Source: Hyparrhenia diplandra
Taxonomy: Eukaryota; Streptophyta; Magnoliopsida; Poales; Poaceae
DNA length: 64,000 nucleotides
NCBI GenBank assembly: GCA_015847255.1
Contig: JADLZK010001921.1
Span: 62,001-126,000 of the forward strand
Reading direction: 5' to 3'
Shown: positions 1-11,198 of the stretch, in pieces
How positions within the stretch are numbered: position 1 is the first letter of the stretch
How the letters are laid out: each line of letters starts with the position of its first letter
The notes under the pieces: generated by a model
Told to the model about the DNA's origin: nothing
Database searches by the model: none
The model's input: only the letters and a program-made list of their open reading frames with translations
Position numbers and translations under genes: made by a program

Positions 1-1591
1 CATAGAAAAGAGAAGAAGAGATAGCGGAGTCACTCCTCACTTTGGTGTCCTCACGATTTGGAAGCTATGTCCTCGTCCTCCTGCGAGATAATCTGCGCTG
101 GTTCGTGCGCGGAGCGACGAGTGGAGCGTCGAGTTGGGCCTTTGAGAGAAACTCCCAAGAAGGTCCGACAAGTCCCTGACGAAGCTACGGGGTGGTGAAA
201 GCTCGGAAGATCATACCGAGGTGGTCTAGGGATAGAAGGAGGAACTGAGAGTCCTTGCTTCTCCCTGACACTTTTGAAGGCCTGTCTCACCTCCCTGCGC
301 AACTCGTAGGTCTGCTGAGATGCGTATGTGCAATGCCCAAAGATAGCCTTGATCCACTTCCTCGGCTTGGATCTAGACTTGCTGTGTCTCCTGGGCCTAG
401 GGCTAGAGGGCTCCTCTAAGTCCTCTCTACCAGCTGAGGTGCCTCCTGCTGAGGGGTCAGCTCGCGCCCCTTGGTCTTCCCACCATCCAAGCCATGGGTC
501 TTCTCAATGTTGTAGACAGTGTGGAAGCAGTCCTTGGGATAGACATTCCCAGAGACCCTCTCAATCATAAACATAATGTAAGGAGCATATGGCAGGTTCC
601 TCCTAGCATCATCCATGGCATTAGCTAGCTGCCTCCAAATGAACTTCCCAACATTGAAAGTTTCATCATTTCTGAAATGAGCAAGCAAATTCCTAGCATA
701 GCCATTCACATCAGAGGCTGCCCCATCCTTAGGATCAATGGTGCATCTACGAGAGGTTGTTCATCACGTAGAAGAAATCCTTCAACCCCTTTCTCTTTCA
801 AGTAAGCGTGGGTACGCCCCGACAAATCTCGATGGCCTTGGCCTCAATGGGGTCAATCTCATGTATATCAGATATTCTATTCTACGTGGTCGACCCTAAA
901 GCCAAGTATCGACGAAGGTGATAAAGTCAACTCTGTAGTGCCTCTGTCGGTCATCCGGTGGATGGTGTCGGCGGCTTTGTCCCGGTAGTAAGTGGCATGA
1001 AACCGACTAAGGATCTCCTCATTCCAATCATGCTTGAAAGACATGATGTTCGGTCGGTTCAAACTTCTCACAAGCTTCAATTGCCTCATTGAAGGCCTCT
1101 TCCTCCTCCTTGTCGCCATCCTCTCAAAATCAATATAATGCATAGTTGTGATCTTGCTCTTGGTAGAGTGGAGGAGGGCAGTCAAATAGAAGTTGGAGTG
1201 GAATTTGCCCAAAATCTCTCATCTATGCCTTCATCTTTGCTCATCGGCATAGACATTCTTTGCTCTAGCATCTACAACCTCCCTTTGCTTCTTGAGATAG
1301 CTCACCTGCTTTGGAATAGGTGGATCATTTACAGTGCCGCCATCTCAAACACACCCTCCTTTGCATGTAGGCTGCTGTCAAATCTTGAGGGGCTGTTCGG
1401 GGGTCCCTTGGTCACCATCGGGCACAATGGTGTACCCATACCTGCTTCTTTGTTGCTCCTCGGTGCTGTCTTTCCCCCGCTATTTTGCTATCACCGCTCC
1501 CTCCGCTCGGGTTCTTTCTTCCACGACCTCTCCTTTCAATGACCTTGATCCTCATCTTTCTCTTGCCATGAGGATCGCCTCCGGGATCCAT
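1..1591 (-). pseudogene. Sirevirus env-like third ORF, degenerate and cut by window edge
   Basis: Starts plausibly at the ATG at 1591 (MDPGGDPHGKRKMRIKVIER), giving a basic N-terminus. It is then carried in changing frames by 1212-877 (RPSMRQLKLVRSLNRPNIMS, FKHDWNEEILSRFHATYY) and 709-416 (VNGYARNLLAHFRNDETFNV, IWRQLANAMDDARRNLPYAP). The C-terminal part, about 302-51, is Arg/Pro/Ser-rich. This matches grass 'putative transposon protein' ORFs found after RNase H in Sirevirus-like elements; the env-like label comes from position, not proven function. No clear transmembrane segment is visible. Several frameshifts. Confidence 0.6.
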
Positions 1592-1619
1592 CTATGCATT
1601 TTAAGACATTGATCAGAAA

Positions 1620-2640
1620 GCGATTGATAGAAGGTCAAAAATGGTTAAATATATGTGAAAGAAGGTTTGAGACATAAACTTAGGTGATTGGAGCAAGCTA
1701 TCCGGGGTAAAAAACGGGGCTGCGCTTTGCGCCGCGTAGGAGGCACCGCTGCGTGACCTCGCGGCACTGCCGTGCGGGGTCACCTTGCACCGCCGCAGCC
1801 CCCTTGCTCAAACCACCTATCTTTATCTCCCAAACAGTTCTAAACCATCTATTTGACACATTCTCGTATTTCTATGCCAATTTCAGAGATCAAATTAACA
1901 ATTTAGGTGTAAATTACCCGTGGATTGAAAAGGAATATGAGTCGAAGTGAAAGTTTCTTCGGTATTTGAAATCGATCAATTTCCCATCTCAATTGAGTAG
2001 GTGATTTGGGGAATATTTCTTTGTTTGAATCAGCTAGGAACTTGTTAAGTTCCATTTGGGGGCGGCAATGCCGTGCCCTCCCCCTAAATCACCTAAGTAA
2101 TTAAAGTGCGAAATTTGTCGATTCCATTCTACCAAATCACTTTCCTAGGGTTCATACATCACTAATCAATACAAATCCACAAGAAATTTCAACACCATGC
2201 ATAGATCGGGCAAGAATAGCATGACTTAGGGTTAGGTGTACCTTGACTCGTGGATTGAGAAGAGAAGAGGAGAAGGCTGGGGGGGATAGGGAGCAGAGGC
2301 CGGCGGAGACGAGGAAGATGGCGGGGCGAGGGTGCAGGCGGTGCATCGCGGCTCTCGCGGCGGCGGCAGAGCAGCGGCGGTGGCGGCCTTTCTTCGGCGA
2401 GACGCAGAGAGCGCGAGGTGGAGTCGGGCGGAGAAGAAAGAAAGAGGGGCGGGCGAGCCGGGGTAGAAAAGGAAAGAAGAAAAACGCTTTGGCTCGGTAC
2501 CGGTTCGAATGCATTAAAAATGGAAACCCTAGGCGCGGCATCGTTGCTGGCGGCACTGGGGTAAGACTGCACGCGGCACCGCGCTAGCCGCTCTAGTCTC
2601 TTGTCCCGCAAATATATTGCCACTTTTGACTTATTTCTCC
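1620..2640 (-). other. Spacer between pol and env-like ORF, CpG-rich 5'UTR-like
   Basis: No conserved protein is recognised. On the minus strand about 2600-2270 is strongly CpG- and CT-rich, resembling a plant transcription-start region. It ends at a good splice donor (GTCAAG then GTACAC, about 2240). The rest, down to about 1620, is AT-rich and intron-like. It lies just before the env-like ORF on the same strand. Inferred role: leader and intron for a spliced env-like transcript; the alternative is an inserted fragment of a host gene promoter. Confidence 0.4.
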
Positions 2641-2818
2641 TCAACCTTGGTCACAGAGACACCAAAATTCATTGCCAGGGACAGATCATCAGTACAGAAC
2701 AATGGCATTGAATTTCGGATTAGAATTTGAAAACCTTTTGAAACACAATATGAAAGATTTCATAAACTTTTCCTATGTCGAACTAGTGTCTCAAACAGAT
2801 TGCATGTGTCTTTGGAAT

Positions 2819-3327
2819 TCAAACCAAGTTACGAGAATCGAGAATGTTTAGCTCACTACGCAAAGCACAAAACCTTAACTCATCGAGAGGCTTGGTGAAG
2901 ATATCGGCTAGTTGCTTTTTGGTGCTCACATGGCGAATTGCGATATCTCCTTTGAGTTCGTGGTCTCTCAAGAAGTGATGACGGATGTCTATGTGTTTTG
3001 TTCTAGAGTGTGCTACTGGGGTTATTTTGCGAGTTTGATGGCACTCGTTGTCACAAAGAAGAGGTATCTTTGTAAAAGACATCCGTAATCTTTTAAGGTT
3101 TGCTTCATCCAAAGTAGTTGAGCACGGCATGCACGGGCCGCAACATACTCGGCCTCGGCGGTGGAAAGGGCTACACAATTTTGCTTCTTAGAGCTCCAAG
3201 ACACTAAGGACCGTCCAAGGAATTGACATGTCCCGAAGTGCTTTTTCGATCTACTTTGCAACCGGCATAGTCGAATACGAATAGCCAAGTAGATTGAACT
3301 TGGAACCCTTGGGATACCACAAGCCAA
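2819..3327 (-). pseudogene. copia RNase H and end of pol
   Basis: RNase H signature SWSSKKQNCVALSTAEAEYVAA is in one frame and LCDNE, AHSRTKHIDIRHHFLRDH and KKQLADIFTKPLDE in another, ending with a stop after DSRNLV at 2819. These are the standard last motifs of Ty1/copia pol. One or more frameshifts lie near 3060-3130. Confidence 0.9.
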
Positions 3328-3585
3328 GGTTAGGAGTGAGTACTAAGTATCTCAAGATTCTCTTAACAGACCACGTTGTGACATTCCTTTGGATTGGCTT
3401 GAAAACGAGCACACATACACACACTAAGCATTATGTCCGGCCTAGATGCACAAAGGTAAAGCAAAGATCCAATCATGGGCGATATACCTTCATGTCCACG
3501 GCTGGACCCTCCTCATCAAGATCAAGATGTCCATTGCTTGGCATTGGAGTTTTGATTGGCTTTGCCTTAGCCATATCAAACTTCC

Positions 3586-4316
3586 TTAGCATGTCGTGGG
3601 TGTACTTGGTTTGGCAAATGAATGTCCCTTCCTCCATTTGCTTGACTTGAAACCCGAGGAAGTACTTGACTCACCCATCATGGACATCTCGAATCTCTTA
3701 GTCATAGTCCTACTAAATTGCTCAACATACACATTGTTAGTGCTACCAAATATTATGTCATCGACATATATTTGGCATACAAATATATCATTGCTAACTT
3801 TGTGAGTGAAGAGAGTAGGATCGGCTTTGCCTATCTCAAAGCCTTGTTTGAGCAAGAATTCCTTAAGCCCATAGAGCGCCTTATGGAGCTTGTAGACGTG
3901 GTTGGGAAACTTGGGGTCTTCAAAACCGGGTGGTTGCTCAACATACACTTCCTCTTATAGTGGACCATTGAGGAATGCACTCTTGACATCCATTTGGTAC
4001 AACTTGAAGTCATGATGGGCAGCGAAGGCTAGAAGAATGCGAATTGCTTCTAGTCTTGCCACTGGTGCATATGTCTCATCAAGTCCAAGCCCTCTACTTG
4101 AGTGAAGCCTTGAGCAACCAATCTTGCCTTGTTTCTTGTCACCAACCCATCTTCATCTTGCTTGTTGCGGAAGACCCACTTGGTGCCAATGATGTTAGTC
4201 TTGGGTCTTTCCACCAACTTCCAAACTTCATTTCTCTTGAAGTTGTTGAGCTCTTCTTGCATGGCCAACACCCAATCCGGATCCTTGAGAGCATCATCTA
4301 CTTTCTGTGGCTCCAA
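3586..4316 (-). pseudogene. copia reverse transcriptase
   Basis: Two frames carry the domain. 4316-4050 begins with the conserved NEVWKLVERPKTNIIGTKWV and RNKARLVAQGFTQVEGLD. 3948-3586 has MYVEQPPGFED, LHKALYGLKE and the catalytic YVDD box in context (VCQIYVDDIIFGSTN). The segment between, with the first catalytic Asp, is frameshifted (AYPWLA-type block near 4050-3950). It copies element RNA into cDNA. The active-site YVDD is intact but the polyprotein frame is not. Confidence 0.92.
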
Positions 4317-4755
4317 AGATGAAACAAAAGAGAAATGTTGACGTAAAGCGGCTAGATGAGATCAGTAGTAACTCCCTTTCGAAGACTCCCAAGGATGTTG
4401 TCAACGGGATGATCCCATTGAACTGTTTGTCGTAGTCGTGGGTGATCAATGCCTTCCGCATTTTCTTCTTGATCTTCATCATATTCATCATAAGCTTCAA
4501 GAATTGGAGCAAGATCAAGTGGTTGAACAGGTGATGCAGGTGGATTAGTCGCCGGCCGAGGTAGGTGGCGCGGCTTTGCTGCATGATGATGGTGCGTGCC
4601 GCCGCTATTTGGACACTTCCAGCCAGGCGTGTAATCGCACTTGGTCATCGAGTACGTCGGCGGAATCTTGTGCGGCAACAAGCGGTGGATCCTCCTCTCC
4701 ATTTGCTTGATCTTCTTGAGGCCTTATTTCACCTATAGCCAATTGCTTGATTGCC

Positions 4756-5601
4756 TCACGGGGGTGGATCCTCCTTTTCTACAACACTTTGATCAACTTG
4801 CTCTACTTGAGAGCCATTAGATTCATCAAATGTCACGTCTATAGTGATTTCAACCCTACCGGTGGTTTGGTTGAAAACACGATAGGCATGCTCATTTGAT
4901 CCATAACCAAGAAGAAAACCTTCATCAACTTTAGGTGCAAATTTAGAGGTTCGGGGCCTTTTGTTAAGAATGAAACACTTGCACCCAAACACCCTAAAAT
5001 ATGACACCTTGGGCTTGTTACCGGTTAGGAGCTCATATGAAGTCTTCTTGAGTTTCTTGTGTAAGTAGAGGCGGTTGATGGCATGACACGCGGTGTTGAT
5101 AGCTTCACACCAAAAGATGTCCGAAGTCTTGTACTCATCAAGCATTGTCCTTGCCATCTCTATGAGTGTACGGTTCTTCCTCTCTACTACACCATTTTGT
5201 TGAGGGGTATATGCGGCCGAGAACTCATGCTTGATGCCCTCTTCATCAAGGTACTCTTCAACTTGGGTGTTCTTGAATTCGGTCCCATTGTCACTTCTTA
5301 TTCTCTTGACGGGGAGATCGAATTCTCTTTGTGCTCCCTCTTGATGAAGGTTTTCACCTTCTCTTGTACTGACACTTATCAAAGACAAAGAAAACCCAAG
5401 TGAAGCGGGAGTAATCATCAACAATAACAAGTCCATATTTGTTACCCCCGATGCTAAGGTAGGCCAGGTCCAAAGAGATCCATGTGTATCAACTCCAATG
5501 GTTGAGTAGTGGTCATCACGCTCTTTGGTGGGTGAGGTGCACCTACTTGCTTTCCCGGCTTGGCAAGGTCCACATATCCTGTCTTTTGTCAAAATCAACA
5601 T
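4756..5601 (-). pseudogene. copia integrase
   Basis: 281 codons without a stop. The C half of the zinc-binding domain (CGPCQAGKASRC) is followed by the DDE core: the first Asp region is blurred (GVDTHGSLW), the second is RSDNGTEFKN, and the Glu lies in TPQQNGVVERKNRTLIEMAR. The GKE-like C-terminal block follows (YRVFGCKC-type motif, GFLLGYGSNEHAYRVFN). It joins element cDNA to the host chromosome. Sequence around 5320-5450 is shuffled by indels, so the first catalytic Asp is not in a clean context. Confidence 0.9.
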
Positions 5602-5604
5602 TTG

Positions 5605-6100
5605 TTAGTTCAATGATGTGGTTGTCTTTTCTGCAGTTTGGCCAAGTTCCTCATGCCAACATGTGCTAGGACGGCGATGCCATAACCAGTCCATGCTAGA
5701 TTTTGCCATTAGACGGTATCGTTTTAGCTTCACTTTTGTTGAAGTCAACTAAGTAAAGCTTGTTCTTGAGTTTGCCTGTAAAGACAACAGAGGAATCCTT
5801 TGCGAAAAGACTTCCACACCAACATCCGTAAAGAGACAATTGTAGCCTTTCTCACACAATTGTGAGACCGACAACAAATTGTATCCCAACGAATCAACAT
5901 GCAAAACATCGAAATGTTATGCTCGGTTGTGATAGCAACGTTACCAAGACCGATCACACTTCTTACATCATCATTTCCAAACCTTATGTTGTTTACGTGC
6001 GTCATTGGTTTGGGAATATGATGAGAACATACTCCTTTCTCCGGTCATATGATTTGTACACATTTGTCAAACACCCAACTTGACCCACCGGAGGAGTATG
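5605..6100 (-). pseudogene. copia protease end and pre-integrase domain
   Basis: The aspartic protease start is recognisable from SSWVFD followed in another frame by CTNHMTGERSMFSSY. The usual D-S/T-G active-site triplet between them is damaged by a small indel. Downstream the pre-integrase domain reads VIGLGNVAITTEHNIS, then fragments of the conserved HVDSLGYNLLSVSQLC and LVDF blocks in alternating frames. The protease normally processes gag-pol; this copy cannot encode an active one as read. Confidence 0.75.
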
Positions 6101-6163
6101 CCTGCAAAACAAGTTTAGTTCACAAGTTTAGGTCCCCTAAGATTCTTGGGACCTTTACCTTAG

Positions 6164-6840
6164 TCACAAGAACTTTGGGAACCCATATGGAGGTGTTGCA
6201 ATAAAGTTTCTTTTCACTGCCCAAGTACTTTGCAAACACCTCCCCTTGTTGTTTGCCTTCACTTCAAAGCAAGGATTTGAGTCTAACTTGCTTGCTTTTG
6301 CCTTTGATTGATAGGAGTGGCCCTTAGGAACAGCCTGCACAAGATTTTTCGACTTACGGACCTTCTTCACGGGCTTTTGGACCATCTTCTTGGGTCTATT
6401 CGAGCCGAGGCGGTGTAGGTGACCTTCCCTTTTCTTGGGGGCGCGGCGCTGCCCCTCCCGGCCCTCGCTTGCACCGCCGTCCGTCCTCGCCCGGCATTGC
6501 CGCCCGTCCCTGCTTGGCACTGCCGCGGGCGCATGCATACATTTCGGGTTGGCTTGTGTCCAACGCTCTATGCAGGTCTCTCTGTATCTCTTGTGCCTTT
6601 GCTCAAGAATTTGACACATTCAACACCATTGATCATCTTTCGACCATTGGTTTTGTTTCCATGCTTGTGTCTAAGTCCATCCTTGATTCTTGGATTTCTC
6701 CCATCAATGTAGTTGGGCCTTTTGGGAGCTTCAATCTTGTTGCTCTTTGTTGCCTTCTTGGTTTCACCTTCTTTTCTTACCATAGCAAAGTGAGCCTAGT
6801 GATCTCTTTCTCCATTGCTTTCATATTGGCAAGGTTAGTG
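6164..6840 (-). other. gag-protease linker with GC-rich insert
   Basis: Basic linker (PKKMVQKPVKKVRKSKN) between gag and protease. Positions about 6440-6535 form an abrupt GC-rich, Arg/Ala-rich stretch inside otherwise AT-richer coding DNA. It contains GGCATTGCCGC and GGCACTGCCGC, words that recur elsewhere in this element. The frame is interrupted on both sides. Confidence 0.5.
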
Positions 6841-6850
6841 GCATAAGCAT

Positions 6851-7478
6851 TCATATCAACATTATAGCATTTTTTTCACAACCTTGACTAGTGGAGGGAG
6901 TAGAGGTATTCTTTGTGGCTAGGAGATGTGAGTTGCTCTCACTAAGAATGCTATGTTCATTTTCAAGCTTTTTGTGTTTGTCTTGCAAATCACAATATTT
7001 CCCATTTAGGGTGACCATAGCCTTCTTAGTAAAAGCATGATTTCCTTGCTCATTAGCTAGGCTCTTTTGCAAGGAAGCCACCTCACTTCTCTCAGCTACA
7101 AGAGCATCCTTGTTATCAACATAGAGCTTTTCAAGTCTATCAAGTTGACTATCTCTAGTTGCTAACTCCGCTTGGGTACTTTCTAAATCCGCCATTAGTT
7201 GAGCAAGAAAGCCTCTAGTTTTGGGATCTAGGTTTTTAGTGAGTCTAACATATTCTTCATCATCACTAGATTCATCTTTACTAGAGCTTTCACTAAGATC
7301 ACTAGAGTCATCACTAAGAGAAGGAGAAGGTTTGGGTTTAGATTTTACCTTCTCATGCTTGGCCATAAGACAAACATGAGTGGAGTCATTGTCCTCATCC
7401 TCATCATCGGTCATGTTGTCGAAGAGCTTGGGTGTAGAGGTCTCTTGCATAGCAAATGTTGCAACATGGACTTCCTCT
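6851..7478 (-). pseudogene. copia gag C-terminal acidic and coiled-coil region
   Basis: Continues the gag frame after the zinc knuckle. It shows an acidic Ser/Asp/Glu segment (TDDEDEDNDSTHVCLMAKHE, then SDDSSDLSESSSKDESSDDE) followed by about 110 residues with heptad character (ELATRDSQLDRLEKLYVDN, then AERSEVASLQKSLANEQG and LQDKHKKLENEHSILSES). A long coiled coil here is a known Sirevirus feature and probably mediates gag self-association. Frameshift around 7480-7500. Confidence 0.75.
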
Positions 7479-9133
7479 TCACTTGTCTCTTTTGTTGAGT
7501 CCCACATCATGGTCGATGTGAGCTTCACCCATGCTTCTTCCCTTTCTCTTGTAGTCTTGCTTCTTGTCCTTGCCATTGTCCTTCTTGTATTTGTTGTTCT
7601 TGTTCTCATAAGGACAATCGGCAACAAAATGCTCGGTGCCGCCACAATTGAAGCATGTTCTCTTTTTCTTGTTTGGGAATCTTTGTTGCACCATCTTGTA
7701 GCCATTTGCTTTCATCCCCTTCCCATACTTCTTCATGAATAGGGTCATGTCATCAATCTTCTTGTAATCAGCCCCATCATCTTCATCATCACTTGAGGAA
7801 GAGGTTGCATCAATATTTTCTTGCATCTTCTTCATTTCTTTGTCTAGACTTGTTGATGCTTGCTTGCTGCCCTTGATCTTGTTGGAGGAGCTTGGCTTGC
7901 TTGTCTTGGTTGCCTTGAGAGCCACATCCTTGATCTTGATGCCCTCAAGCTTGGCTTGCAACTCTCCAAGCTTTCTTCTCTCATTTGCTTCCTCTCTTTG
8001 CATGTCATATGTGAGCAGCCTTCCAAGTACATCATTTGGAGTGAACTGCTCAAACTTCTTCTTGTCTCGAATCAAGGTGACCACTATGTCATTTCTAGGT
8101 GTGTATGCCTCAAGCATGATCTTGACAACGGTGTGGTCATCTAGATCCTCATCTCCAAATCCTCTAATCTTGCCAACTAGCACCATCAACCGGTCAAACA
8201 TTTCTTGGGCCCCTTCTCCATCAAGGATCACAAACCGGTTGAGCTTGGCCTTCAACAAGTCAATCTTGGCCTTTCTTACTTTGTCTACTCCTTCATGTGC
8301 AAGTACTAGAGTGTCCCAAATCTTCTTTGCTTCATTGACATTCATCACCCTATTATACTCATTGCCTTCTAGAGCACTAAGGAGGATGCTTGTGGCTTGA
8401 CCGTTGATGTGGGCAGCTGCTAGCTCTTCGTTCGTCGGCTCCTTGGGGTTCACCGGTGGCTGAAATCCACTGCACACAACCTCCCAAAGACCGGGGTGAA
8501 GGGCGCTAAGATAGGCTCTCATCAAGTGCTTCCACTTGGCATAGTTGGTCCTATCGAAAAGGGGCAACTTTCCCGCGGGTACATTGATGAAAGACTTCTT
8601 ATCGCGGTTAGTCAAGTAAGAAGAATAATTAAAGGATATGGCGGCGAACTTGTTGTTCTTGACGCTGCCCTCATCCTTCTTGCTTTCCTTCTTCTTCTTC
8701 TTGTTGTAGGAGATATCATCATCTCCATCGTCGGAGCTACTTGATAGCTCACTTGACTCCGCTTCTTCTTCTTGCCTTTTCTTCTCTCTTGCTGCCCTCC
8801 TAGCGACTCTTGCTTCACCGAATCATCTTTCTTTGATCTTTTTTCTTTGAAGCTTCTCGGCAAGCTTGACACTAGCTTGCTCTTCTAGTCTTTTCTTTTC
8901 TCGCTCTTGCCTTCTAGCGTTTCGCCTTGCTATTCTTGCGGTCTTTCTCTCGGCATCGGTGGCATCACCCTTGATGGTGCTCTCACCGGGCATGCATCGA
9001 GAGAAAGCTCGCCGCTGCTAGCCTCCACCTCCTCCACGGGGGACGGTGGACTTGCCTCCTTTGTTCGATCCCTCCGGGTGCCTCCATACTTCACGCGGTG
9101 AAGCGTATCGAAGTATCCTCGCTCCGATACCAC
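7479..9133 (-). pseudogene. copia gag (capsid and nucleocapsid)
   Basis: Encodes the structural protein that packages element RNA. The frame opens just inside the primer-binding site, about 9133, with a charged Lys/Glu-rich N-terminus holding Ser/Asp runs (SSSSDDGDDD). The longest clean stretch, 8615-7479, carries the plant copia gag core (FDRTNYAKWKHLMRAYL, WEVV, then the domain ending near RLLTYDMQREEANER). A canonical CX2CX4HX4C zinc knuckle (CFNCGGTEHFVADC) sits near 7650-7610. Frameshifts separate the N-terminal part (9133-8930 and 8872-8612) from the core. It is the first cistron of the gag-pol transcript. Confidence 0.88.
9121..9132 (-). other. Primer-binding site, initiator Met tRNA type
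   Basis: TGGTATCGGAGC on the minus strand, two bases past the LTR end. It differs at one position from TGGTATCAGAGC, the standard plant copia site complementary to the initiator methionine tRNA 3' end. It fixes the inner LTR boundary and the element's direction. Confidence 0.85.
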
Positions 9134-9134
9134 T

Positions 9135-10532
9135 TGTAGGATCGATGGAAGCCTAGAGGGGGGTGAATAGGCTTAACCCCAAAATTGACTGTTAAAACTT
9201 CTGACCGCTGTCGGTACACAAGAGGCGCGCAGACGCCAAGTCAAAGTCGGCAGACCGCACCGCCGCGTGAACCGGACCAACAGACAGAGACAGAGACAGA
9301 GAGACACTTCTCTCGGCCAGTAGCGGCGCAGCATCGCCTGCCCGGATCAAGGGCGGCATCGCCGCCAGACATGGGAACCGAGCACTCCCAAAAGTAAATC
9401 CACGAGCTGGAGTTTGGTACTCAAGGTTCCCACTTGTTCCCGCACACAAATATACCCGTAGCTAGCCAAGGCTGGGAGAAACCCAAAGAACCAAGTAGAT
9501 CGGGTCGAAGCCCTTTCTCACAAGACAAATATGCGACAAAGTAAAGGGAGAACAAGTGAGACAAGGATTTGACCCGTGGTTCACCGCGCCACACACAGGT
9601 GGGCTACGTCCACGTTGTTGAGGTTGCCACACAAGGCTTAGCTTGCCCACCGGTTTGCTTTTTCCCTCGTTCACAAGTCTAGGGAGTTAACCCTAGAGAT
9701 GTGGGGTAATGTATTCTTTGTAGAGTGAGGTTACAAACCTCCCAAGGCTGCCACACGAAGGGGGGCAAGCTCAAGGGCGACGCCTAGCCGTCTAGGAGCA
9801 AGCTCCAAGAGTAAAGAACCCTAGGGTTCCGGCCAAACGTGAACCAAATGCTCTTTTGAGTGGGGGAAGTAGTAGATCCGGCCTCCACAAGCAGTTTGCT
9901 GCCTTTTCCCTCAAGATTTGATGGTGGAATCGAAATCTTTGCTTGGGGGAAGGAGGAGCAACAATGGAGGAGTGAGAGAGAGCAAGAGGTCTCTTTTCTG
10001 GCTGCTGTCGCGAGGTTGAAGATGAAGTGAGCCAGGTAACCGTTGTGGGAGGGGTAGAATGGGTATTTATACCCCACGGACCCAACGGTAGGATTTAAGT
10101 GTGGCACCTTGCCAAGATCGACACGCGGGCATCGCCACAAGGCGCTGCATCGCCGCACCATTTGCGCTGCATCGCCGCGCCAACCCGACAAAGAAAAGGT
10201 GAGAAGCAAGTGGAAATGCTTTGGCCGGTGGGGTTTGGAGCCGAGTGTTGTGTCCGGTTTTGATGTTTAGAGCACTTGGTCCACAGGTACCCGAGAATCC
10301 TAGGATCCCTCTTAATAGTACGGCATTTCCTAAACTCAAGATTCGAAATATAAAATAATTTAAACGCCTTGAGCCGGAAACACCACCATCTAGCTTATTT
10401 GGTACTTTTGGACCTGTTCATCAACTCCATATTTTAATCCCTCGCATGTCATCTTCGTAAAAAAACTCATTAGTCCCCTAATTCGGTGGTCATCAACGCC
10501 AAAAACCCACTTAGAGCTTGATTGCACTTACA
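9135..10532 (-). repeat. 5' LTR of the copia element
   Basis: Read on the minus strand the LTR begins TGTAAGTGCAATCAAGC at 10532 and ends in CA at 9135, giving canonical TG...CA ends and about 1.4 kb. The outer end resembles the start of cereal Sirevirus LTRs. The inner end carries the C-run followed by TCTAGGC that is common in this lineage, directly beside the primer-binding site. No second LTR copy lies in the window, so age cannot be estimated from LTR divergence. Confidence 0.87.
10063..10071 (-). promoter_or_regulatory. TATA box in copia LTR
   Basis: TATAAATAC on the minus strand, about 460 bases inside the LTR, followed by a CT-rich tract. This is the expected place for the U3/R transcription start of the element. 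Confidence 0.55.
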
Positions 10533-10537
10533 GTTAT
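10533..10537. repeat. Predicted target-site duplication of the copia insertion
   Basis: GTTAT lies immediately outside the LTR. Ty1/copia integration makes 5-bp duplications, so a matching GTTAT is expected at the other end of the element, left of the window. It also belongs to the interrupted gypsy RT frame. Confidence 0.55.
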
Positions 10538-11129
10538 AAAGCCGGGTCTTCTCTTCATCCGCCCGCTCATCAGATTTGGTGGTAACCAGGAGAAGCAATC
10601 CAGAGTGACAATCTCTCACACCCCACCCGACAAGTCGACAAGGGAGCTTATCCGTGGGAGTGGGAAATCGTCCTTTGGGCAGGCTTTGTTGAGGCTAGTG
10701 AAATCGACACACATTCTCCATCGGGGGGCTCACGACCGGTCGTTCTCGAGAGGCTGGCTTTCTTTACCATGACAACGTTAGATAGCCGTAGGGTATTTGA
10801 CGGACGGATGACCTCCGGCGTCGAGGGCGGTTCACCGCGCTGGCTGCTATTCTTCTTTCATCCGACATCTTGCGAAGCTTCGTTTACCCGGGGGGGCATC
10901 GGGTTTTATGTTGAGATGATGCTCGATGAGAGGTTTTTCGACGCCCCAGAGGTCTTCCGCGGACCATGCGAATACGTCGGAGTTTTTCGCGGAGGCACTC
11001 GGAGTAATTCTCGCCGGAGGTCGGGTCGAGGTGCGCCGAGATGGTTACCTCTCTATTGGGGTCGAAGCCGAAGAGCCTGACTTTCTTTGTTTCTTCGCCC
11101 GGCAAGGCTCGCAGCTGGAGGCTCCGCAC
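10538..11129 (-). pseudogene. gypsy reverse transcriptase N-terminal part, interrupted
   Basis: 11129-10884 encodes the pre-RT segment (TISAHLDPTSGENYSECLRE). Then in shifting frames come the RT start, a KYPEWLANVVMVKK-like block near 10800-10730, the ACPKDDFPLPRI block near 10680-10630, and CERLSLWIASPGYHQI near 10615-10570. The domain stops before the catalytic YxDD box, at the copia insertion. Several indels. Confidence 0.85.
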
Positions 11130-11198
11130 CGGTGACCGGTTGGTTGTCTTGCCTTTCCGCCGTTGCTCAAGGTTATGGACATTGCGCCTGGCCCGGGG

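Larger units (their letters stand above)
1..10532 (-). mobile_element. Sirevirus-like Ty1/copia LTR retrotransposon, partial
   Basis: Seen on the minus strand in order: 5' LTR, primer-binding site, gag with zinc knuckle and a long coiled coil, protease, integrase, reverse transcriptase, RNase H, then an extra ORF after pol. That order (integrase before RT) is Ty1/copia. The coiled-coil gag extension and a third env-like ORF are known traits of the plant Sirevirus (SIRE/Maximus, Opie/Ji) lineage. The 3' LTR and polypurine tracts would lie left of position 1. All coding blocks are broken by frameshifts, so this copy is not autonomous. It is inserted in the reverse transcriptase of a gypsy element that continues at 10538. 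Confidence 0.93.
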
